NCBI GenBank assembly: GCA_022661535.1
Contig: JAKULF010000010.1
Location: forward strand, 992,001 to 1,056,000
DNA: 64,000 nucleotides
Origin: Eutypa lata
Lineage: Eukaryota; Ascomycota; Sordariomycetes; Xylariales; Diatrypaceae
Direction: 5' to 3'
Within the stretch, counting starts at the first letter, position 1. Each line of letters begins with the position of its first letter. The position numbers and the translations under genes were made by a program. The notes under the pieces were generated by a model, which saw nothing but the letters and a program-made list of their open reading frames with translations, did not search any database and had not been told where the DNA came from. Shown here piece after piece: positions 56,914-64,000 of the stretch.

Positions 56914-58699
56914 AAGTTACCAGCACTCCGGCAACGTTAATCCCTAGAATGTTGCAAGCTATCTAGGATCTACCTGAATGACTCCTACCGAACTGTTCTC
57001 ATTTACCCCCCCACCCCGGCGCCCCCACACACAAACAGAACCAGCCACATATCAATTCCCCAGCTACACACTTGCATGTCACAAATAGACCCCAGATATT
57101 AATCTACTGTTTCATTCTCACCCTTTTGGACAACAAGAATGTAGAGGATGCTCACCCTCCCTAAATAGCAGGACTTGGTACATGATATGCCTCGTCACAT
57201 TTGGTTGAAGAAAAAGGGGTGAAGGTTCAACAAACCGGACAGGGCGGCGATGGTGTATGTGGTACTCACCCGATTGTATGGCCGAATCCATCGGTGGGGT
57301 GGACTTGAAGGCAAGCAATGATGCTGTGAATTAGACAGCTGAAACATGTGCCATATTATCTCGGCATGCAATGAGGGACACATGCGGCGTTTAAGAGACC
57401 GGTTTTTCTTATTCACATTTCAGCACTTTCGTAGCAGAATTAAAGCCTTGCAGCTTAACAGAACACACAGACTTTTTATTATTACTAGGGAAGATTTTGG
57501 CATGTTATGATGGCCTTGAATCATACCATTTTGTCTGTCCCATCGGCGGTTCCTGCATCTTCGGGCGTATATATCCCTCTGAAATAGTGTGCTAGCCACC
57601 TGGGTAGTCAGTGCTTATCAGGCACCAAATTATTACGTTATGAAATATTCCAGGAAAACACTCTGTTTAATCATATGTTGTGGGATATTCGGTGGGATAG
57701 CAGAGTAGTGGCTGAGAGCCACCAGGTCAAAAGGAGGAGTACGGTGCCGGACGTCACCATTTCGACGTTTGTAGCCGGAATGGTACCTATATACCTAGGT
57801 AGCTTAGATTCCTAACCCAGATATTCCTGGCAATACCTATATCAAGCTTCCTGAGACCGGTAAAATGACCCCTAACTCTCCACATATATCTACTAATATA
57901 TAATGTTACCAAGACTTTGATGGAATGAACGACGGATGCGTGGACAACAAATATATCGCATTTTATCAAAATCGAACTGGTGGCAACTACGGATAAAGAC
58001 TTCAATGATCCAATCATACGCGGTATCTCCGAGTTAACTTCATATGTATGTTATGAATAATAATATCAGGACTTAATGTCTTCCTACCATACTATGTGAA
58101 GCTAGTTGTAGTCCTTCGATATGTTAATGCTGTAAGCCAAATTTCGGAGTAGATATTCTTGGTCCCATGGTCTTGCCCTACACATCCACCCCCCCCTAGA
58201 TGCCTAAAGGAATTTTGAAAGATTTATCCAACCATCTAAGAAGTATTATCTAGGTTTGAGTTGTGTAAACCTAGAATTTTTGGAAAATAATGAATCAAGA
58301 ACAAGAAGTGAGTTCTCACAAATGGCTTCTAAGGGAGCTTCCTAATTGCTTTTCTGTTGCCTTCATAAAGCATAGCAAATACTCTTGATCTAATTCTGAA
58401 AATGTCTTTGCTTCCTCTTTCCCATGGACACAACGAATCCATTACCTTGTAATGACATGAATCTCACCGGGGGCCATCCTTTTTTGGCACATAAAGGACT
58501 CAACGCTTGTCACAGTATTAAAAATAGGTCAAAGGTTAAGACATATTCACAAAGGTATAGCCACTTTATAAGCCATAGAATAAGCCAGAACCCATATAGA
58601 AAATGTGAAGAATATATATACATAGAAGTACGCCATCAGGTTTGATGATAGTAACTGTCCTAGTAGCCTCATGCATTTTATGTAGCGCCTCTCATCACG
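56914..58699. other. intergenic region between the two paralogues
   Basis: AT-rich, with only short ORFs (57118-57416 minus, 57787-58017 minus) lacking features. No third paralogue copy or mobile element was recognised. Confidence 0.5.
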
Positions 58700-61262
58700 A
58701 TGGATCAAGTGGAAGAATCAACCGAGCGACTCCATGTCTCTAATAGGCACAATCCGCCACAATACCATGACAGCTTAGACATTATTGATGAGCCGAAGCA
58801 ATCCAACAACTCCTCTTCTGACCTATCTGCACCAACGCTTTTACATGAAAATCCTAGAATGGGACAAACTAAACCCTCTTCAACCGGGAGTATCAACAAA
58901 TCCAAACCGCCCACTCCAAAGTCACCTAGTGATACCCAGGGAAATTCGAGGACAAACCGGTTGTTTTCAAGCCGAACACAAAATCCCGGAGACCACGTTG
59001 CTGTATATGGATCCACAGGTTCATCAGAGCAAAACTCTTTTCTACAACCTTCTTCTAAACCTCAAAGCCCTTGCATGTTTTGCGATATGATGATTATACG
59101 GTCCCCGTATTATCAAGCCTACCACATATATTCAGAGCACCGTACCAAATATGATGCATGGCGCCGCAGTAACCCTTTCTCATATTACAAACGAGAAATG
59201 AATCAAAAGCCCAAACATAGTACTTCGATCACTTGTCCACTGCCATACGATCCAGCTTTGCAGACTTGTGAATGGTGGAATAATAATAGGTGTAAAGAAC
59301 AGCATCGATATCATATTCTTCTACACCATGGTGCTAAAGCTCTTGATCACTGGACAGATGAATGGAGAGAGGGGGTTTGCTGGAAAGGCAATGAGAGAAA
59401 TGCAGGAGAGCTCAAAACCCTCTTGCAAGAGGAAGGATTGGAATCGAGATTGTCACGCTTTATGAAGGGAGTAGATACGATTGAACCATCGGTGTCATCC
59501 CCAAATCGCCTCGATATTGAATCCGCCATCGCCGTGTCTCGGACCATTTGCAAAGAGCTGATCACACAGATAGGGAGGCTACTAGCACCCAAGGAGGAGA
59601 AGCAACTCACTGATCATCTTTTCCGGTTATGTAAAAGTCGAATGCGCTATTCACAACATCCTCCAGCATCCCCCAGAGACAAATCAAAGGTTGAGATAGA
59701 ATACGAACAAAGATATATGGAAGGCATGCAAGAACTTTGGGCTGAAGCGAACAAAAAGCTCGAGCGCGATGAATACAGGTTTCCACTCCAAGGAGAGTCA
59801 AGCACAATGCACAAAACCCCTGAACCTCGGCATTGGCTGCATCATGAAATATTTCTGCTTGGTGTTGTATACACATTGGGCGATCCAGTTGCGAAGGCAA
59901 GGTCTACGTAAGTCACCCCTATCCACGAACGAAAAGATATTCATGCTTTGTGTCTGACCATACTCAAATAGGTATTTTAAGGACAATCCTGATATTGATG
60001 AGACCGTGATTCTAGAGGAAATCAAAAGATGTCTGAACGGACTTCGATCGAGCTTGTCAGGCGAAAAGCGCTCGGAGTTGATGTCCCGCATATGTTCGCT
60101 GAAGGAGCAGGATTCACTCGCGGGCGAAGCTCCTATCACAGCTAAGTCTAAACATAGACGAGGATACACAGATCAAGTAGCAGCCACACAAGATAATGCA
60201 TCTAAGAATCGAACCCGGTCAAACCTCGATGCGAATGACGACGTGTCGAGCTCTGAATCGCCGGCCCCTCAGCAGACTAAGAAACCCAAACTTTCATTTT
60301 CCACACAAGATCGGAAAGGAAAGTCCAGCATTAGCAAAGTAGGAGACGACCAATCTAAGTACGGCAACCCTATTCCAGAAATGCCTGATATCCACAACCC
60401 CTCCAAGGGTCATCGTAATAATCTATCTCCTAGAGGACCACAACCACCCTCGAGGTCACAGACACCGCTCCGGCTCGGTTCAGGCTCGAAAGAACCTACC
60501 CAGGGCATTCCCCAACACCCAGAAGCAGTGCATAGCAAGTACCTGCGTGATCTGAAGAGTTCTACCACGCCACACGTGCCGCAGCAACCGCATAAGCTGA
60601 GGACTCCATCAGCCATATCTGTTGATCATACCATGCCAACACCAACACCGACTTTCCCCCCTCCAGCGGGAGAAAGATACAGATCAGAAGCCCCAGCGAT
60701 GCCCATGTATGCGACGGCTGCGTACCAGCCGATCCCACAACCTCCCTTTGGACAATTCCCAGGCCACTACGACACGGGTTTCCACTTCCACCCACAAACT
60801 CCCCAGCAGCTCCCTCCACAACACCACAACCGCCATCATATCACCGGTTCCGAGAGCTACCAACGGCCCCCGACTGCAGTTGGCAACTTCCCCTATTACT
60901 CACCAGGGCACCCGGCGGCAGCGTTCGACGCCATGCAGGTAGACTACGCGCGGGGAGCACCACATCCACCGTCACTAGCTCACCCACAACCACAACCCCA
61001 ACCCCAACCGCAGCCTCAACAGCAGTATCCCGCTTTCACGTACTCACACCCTCACCCTCCTATGCTAGGAGCCCTTGGGGAAACCAAGCAACACTCTAGC
61101 TATGGTCAGACATTCCAGGACCACATGACTGCGCAGCAGCCGTGGGCAGGTGGAAGCTACCATAGCAATGGAGCGGGCTATGAACAGCGGGGCTCAACTG
61201 GGGCACCCGGCCCCTCAATTAAGCGGCCGTCGTCGCCAGATGAGCTTATGCCCGACTCGTGA
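58700..61262 (+). CDS. Uncharacterised C2H2-like protein, paralogue B with long Pro/Gln tail
   Basis: Exons 58700-59907 and 59972-61262 join (AC|G) for 832 residues. After a disordered N-terminus comes a finger-like unit (SPCMFCDMMII with AYHIYSEHR) and a second diverged Cys/His segment (SITCPLPYDPALQTCEWW, HRYHILLHHGAK). Then follow a helical block (SRTICKELITQIGRLLAPKE) and the block HEIFLLGVVYTLGDP just before the intron. The next exon starts YFKDNPDIDETVILEEIKRC. The C-terminal 330 residues are disordered and Pro/Gln/His-rich, including a (Gln-Pro)n run near 60990-61020, with a basic stretch around PQQTKKPKLSF that may be a nuclear signal. The first 430 residues parallel the gene at 55338; the Pro/Gln tail is unique to this copy. 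The role is unknown; the tail resembles transcriptional regulators. Confidence 0.75.
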
Positions 61263-61366
61263 GAGTCACATATGGGTAGTCGTCGGCATGAAAGGCATCA
61301 GGAAGGTGTGGGATGGGGAGAGGTTGAATCTTTCTGATGGAGCTGGTTTGGGTGGAATTGTTGGAA

Positions 61367-61452
61367 AAGGAAGAAATAGAAAAAAAAAAAAGGGGAAAAA
61401 AGGAAGAAAAAGAGAAAAAAAGAGAAAAAAAGAGAAAAAAGAAGAAAAAAAG
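61367..61452 (+). repeat. polypurine (GAAAAA-type) low-complexity tract
   Basis: More than 80 bases consist only of A and G, dominated by AGAAAAA-type units with a 7-8 base period. It lies about 105 bases after the stop of paralogue B, where it may fall in the 3' UTR. Confidence 0.75.
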
Positions 61453-61540
61453 ACGGGCGGGGAACGGAAAAGGGAAAAGTTGTGAAATGGTAATAGGTGA
61501 AGGGAGATAGTGTGACAATCTGACACGGATTGATTGAAAG

Positions 61541-62048
61541 TTATTGCACACATAGATCGTACGACACTTTGCAAACCAGCCGCGTTGAGTATTTTGGACA
61601 TAGACGAGGCTTAGAGGGACATGTCGTCAAAGTAGAACAGCGAGTTGTCTTAGCCCAGGTGTGAAGCTCATTGCGTAGAAGCTCGATGGAACAATAGCAA
61701 GCTACGAAAGCTTTACTTTCATTTAACCACAATTCCCACTCTTTGACAACTAATTGCCTAGTGTCATTTGAATATCGTAGCCATCTCCATAGCCTCGATG
61801 ACTTGGTTTCAGATGAGATCGCTTTTCCTTCAATGGGCAAGCCACCGAGGCTATTCATGTGAGTAGAGATATCCTAATGAGAAATCGTGTCAGCTCACAG
61901 CGATTGAAATAGCAACTTATCTGCTTATGCTACTTACAATTGCGTGTTCCAATTCCTTCTCTACGGTAATAATCCAAAATAGAACTTGATACCCGACATC
62001 TGACAATGGTATGAAATAACTTGGTGATGCAATAGGTGTTCTTCGGAA
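61541..62048 (-). pseudogene. possible intron-containing gene fragment, no start found
   Basis: Two open segments, 62048-61938 and 61873-61541, join in frame across a 64-base intron with GTAAGT and TTAG ends. The joined frame has a plausible protein-like composition: a hydrophobic start (GYQVLFWIITVEKELEHAI) and helical SSRLWRWLRYSNDTRQLVVK. No ATG is in frame upstream before a stop at 62051-62049, and no family is recognised. It could be the remnant of a larger gene, an N-terminally incomplete model, or chance. Confidence 0.25.
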
Positions 62049-62195
62049 TTATCGCATACCTAGCTAAGCCGTGACCTATTTATATTTATAGCAATGCAGT
62101 CCTAGCCTGTTCCTATCCTAGGCAAGCGCCTCACAAACGCCTAACTATCGCCCGTACGCCCCTAACTCCCATAATCTCCTTGATGTCCATTAAAA

Positions 62196-63269
62196 TCAAT
62201 ATCCGCTGAGGACCTTCAAAATCATAGCAACGAGCAGCACGACGAGCGACATGATGGTGTAGTCAATCCAGGGCGGCACCCCGGCATCCGGATCGACTCG
62301 TCTCACACCGGCCGTATCGACCTGGCCAGCCGGATCCGTCCGCGGCGGCGCTAGCGTCCCCGTCGGCGCCGGGACCCCCTGGGCTGGTCTCGCGGATAAC
62401 GCGGGAGGGGGGACCGCGACCGGCGCCGGCACCGGTGGGGTTTGCCTCTCTGGAACCGTCTGCACGAAGCCCTCAGCGAGCTGCGCCGATTCGGAATCAT
62501 CATCATCATCATCATCATCAGCACCACCACCACCACCACCACCACCACCATCGCCACCGTTCTTAGCAGCATCCCCCTCCTTCTTCTTCTTCTCCATCTC
62601 ATCGCGAAAGCCCATCTTCAGCTCAGCAGGAACCTCGACCTCCTTACTAGCACCACTACCGCTAGCCTCCTCGGACTCCCGGCACCGCTCCTCGGACTCC
62701 CGGACGATCTCCTCGTTCGAGCGGGCGCAGGCGGCGCAGCGCCAGGCGCGGCTCTCGGCGGCGAGGCGGCGGCGCACGGCGTCGCTGGTGTCGAGGCCGC
62801 CGAGCTGGCCGCGGGCGTCGGTCTCCATGAAGGAGCGGAGGGCGACGAGCGCGGTGCGGACGCCCCAGGCCGGCTGCCAGGTCTCCTCGTGGTGGCCCGA
62901 GATGGAGAGGCAGATCTCGCGGTTGGCCTCGAACCGGCCGCTGGGCGTGACGAAGCGGAAGGAGGGCGGCCGGAGCGGGTACGTCGGCGGGAGCACGATC
63001 CGCCCGTGGTAGATCCCCTCGCCGTAGCAGGAGTTCGGCGGCCCCCGCAGCGTGAAGTGCCACTCGAAGAGGTCGGATTCGAGGGGCGTCGCCGTGTAGT
63101 CTGGCGATGGGGAGTTGGAGATCTCGGCTGCTTCTTTCACTATGGGAGGGGAGGGGTGGTGGTTAGTGAGAGGAAATGGGTAGATGGTAGACAGGGAGGA
63201 GAGGGCTGCGAGCTTACAGATGCGCCGGATGGTGGGCGACTTCGAATTGAATCTCTGTGGCGTCGCCAT
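62196..63269 (-). CDS. UBE2J-type membrane-anchored ubiquitin-conjugating enzyme
   Basis: Exons 63269-63218 and 63139-62196 join (T|TG) for 331 residues. The 78-base intron (63217-63140) is a multiple of three without a stop, so an unspliced frame also exists. Splicing restores the expected IRRILKEAAEI helix, so the shorter form is preferred. The UBC fold shows LFEWHFTLRGPPNSCYGEGI, the VTPSGRFE segment that replaces the HPN motif in this class, and the active-site Cys in REICLSISGHHEETWQP, as in UBE2J/Ubc6. The C-terminus is a tail anchor (YTIMSLVVLLVAMILKVLSG). Such enzymes sit on the ER and work with ERAD ligases. The linker carries a Gly tract and an Asp tract coded by trinucleotide repeats (62497-62555). 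The 5' coding part is very GC-rich. Confidence 0.92.
   Translation of the reverse strand: MATPQRFNSKSPTIRRICKLAALSSLSTIYPFPLTNHHPSPPIVKEAAEISNSPSPDYTATPLESDLFEWHFTLRGPPNSCYGEGIYHGRIVLPPTYPLRPPSFRFVTPSGRFEANREICLSISGHHEETWQPAWGVRTALVALRSFMETDARGQLGGLDTSDAVRRRLAAESRAWRCAACARSNEEIVRESEERCRESEEASGSGASKEVEVPAELKMGFRDEMEKKKKEGDAAKNGGDGGGGGGGGGADDDDDDDDSESAQLAEGFVQTVPERQTPPVPAPVAVPPPALSARPAQGVPAPTGTLAPPRTDPAGQVDTAGVRRVDPDAGVPPWIDYTIMSLVVLLVAMILKVLSGY
62497..62555 (-). repeat. coding trinucleotide microsatellite (Gly and Asp tracts)
   Basis: Runs of ATC and ACC units on the plus strand encode consecutive Asp and Gly residues in the disordered linker of the UBE2J-type enzyme. Such repeats change length easily without breaking the frame. 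Confidence 0.85.
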
Positions 63270-64000
63270 CTTCGCGGGGATCGATGTCTTGGTATTGCTG
63301 TGAAACTTGGACTATATTATGACTATCGCGGGATTTCTGAAACGAGCAGAGGGAGGGAAAATATATAGATATACGAATAACTAAAGAAGACTATTTGGCG
63401 CAATAGAGTTACGATGTCACCAAGTATGTACCTTAGGTAAGTAGTTAAGGTTTCTCGGAAGTTGGATACCGAGGTAGGGGTTTTGCGAGACCAAATAGTA
63501 GAGTAAGTAAGTAATTAATTGATGAGAAGCTTTGAGGATAACCTGGTTAATGCCAGCTTGCCTTTCTTCTGGTCGATATTGGATCAATGCGGAATGACGA
63601 TGAACATGGACAGTTATGAAGTAGTTGTCATTACCAAGAGTACAGGTACGTGCATACCGAGGCCGCCGAGGGGTGACTTACGTATGTAGGTACATTGAGG
63701 TACCCTAGCTACCCTTCTGTAACTGCCTAGGAAAGTCTAGCTTAGCAGGGTGGCCGGCCCAAGTGGATTAGATAAGCAGTACTATGTAGTATAGCTGTAT
63801 AGGTACCTGTATGTAGGTAGTACCTATTGCCTTAGGTAAGAGATATATGTATGTAACCCTTTGTTTCATTTCAGTCGTAACTACGTCCTTAGGTAAAACG
63901 AGGGCATTTTCCGAGCACGAAATGTTCCGCCTTGCTATGAATCCAAGAATCTAATATTATATGTCCTGCCATCGGGTGGGAAAAGTAGCATCTTCTAGGT
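63270..64000. other. upstream flank of the UBE2J-type gene
   Basis: No gene is seen. It is rich in TAGGTA/TACCTA words (63685-63840), which also occur at other intergenic sites in this window. A TATATAGATATAC sequence lies near 63361. Confidence 0.45.

Larger units (their letters stand above)
61263..62195. other. intergenic region with polypurine tract and a possible gene fragment
   Basis: It contains an A/G-only stretch at about 61367-61452 and the candidate minus-strand fragment listed separately. Nothing else was recognised. Confidence 0.5.

Noticed and set aside
61367..61452. Polypurine tract as a telomere-like or coding repeat
   Set aside because: No telomeric unit; the ORFs through it are Lys/Glu or Phe/Ser runs produced by the repeat itself.
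62442..63368. 308-codon plus-strand ORF
   Set aside because: Antisense to the UBE2J-type gene in its GC-rich and microsatellite part; composition is a reflection of the repeats.
1..64000. CRISPR arrays, bacterial operons or ribosome binding sites
   Set aside because: The window is eukaryotic, with spliced genes; no regularly spaced direct repeats were seen.

Overview
This is nuclear DNA from a filamentous ascomycete, most likely a Sordariomycete (inferred from gene content and gene structure; no marker gene fixes the species). Genes are split by short introns of about 45-150 bases with GTRAGT-type donors, CTAAC/CTAAT-like branch sites and CAG/TAG acceptors. They lie on both strands without operons, and AT-rich gene-poor stretches of 1.5-3.8 kb alternate with gene-dense stretches. 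All gene models are hand-spliced from the sequence: each quoted junction keeps the reading frame, but none has transcript support.

Layout. 1-108: 3' end of a gene with a hydrophobic tail. 787-6001 (+): a large NLR-type protein (alpha/beta-hydrolase, NACHT, WD40-like). 6206-8014 (-): an MFS transporter, convergent with it. 8.0-10.4 kb: gene-poor. 10448-11770 (+): a secreted DUF1996 protein. 13274-16771 (-): a long WW-domain protein. 17825-19540 (-): a BCS1-like AAA ATPase. 19.5-23.3 kb: gene-poor. 23342-26031 (+): an EF-hand MscS-type channel. 27592-29125 (+) and 29861-31039 (-): an EthA-like flavin monooxygenase and a short-chain dehydrogenase, convergent; the dehydrogenase has a broken N-terminal frame. 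31914-32809 (-) and 33527-35589 (+): a divergent pair of unrecognised genes, one a small membrane protein and the other a helical protein with a glycine-rich hydrophobic hairpin and an unresolved frame break.

The right half is mostly housekeeping: VPS54 (36113-39523, -), MCM5 (40415-42782, +), an AIM6-like phosphodiesterase-fold protein (43350-44612, -), a basic nucleolar-type coiled-coil protein (45790-46815, +), the TFIIIC B-block subunit TFC3 (47444-54326, +) and a membrane-anchored UBE2J-type ubiquitin-conjugating enzyme (62196-63269, -). Between the last two sit two uncharacterised C2H2-like proteins (55338-56913 and 58700-61262, +) that appear to be diverged tandem paralogues sharing an intron position. 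A 286-base TA-flanked inverted-repeat element (MITE-like) lies at 45281-45566.

The most interesting points are: the NLR; the helical hairpin gene and its divergent membrane-protein neighbour; the Asn in place of the fingerprint His in the monooxygenase; the dehydrogenase frameshift; the paralogous zinc-finger pair; helically phased CGCGT boxes upstream of MCM5; and an overlapping upstream ORF at TFC3.
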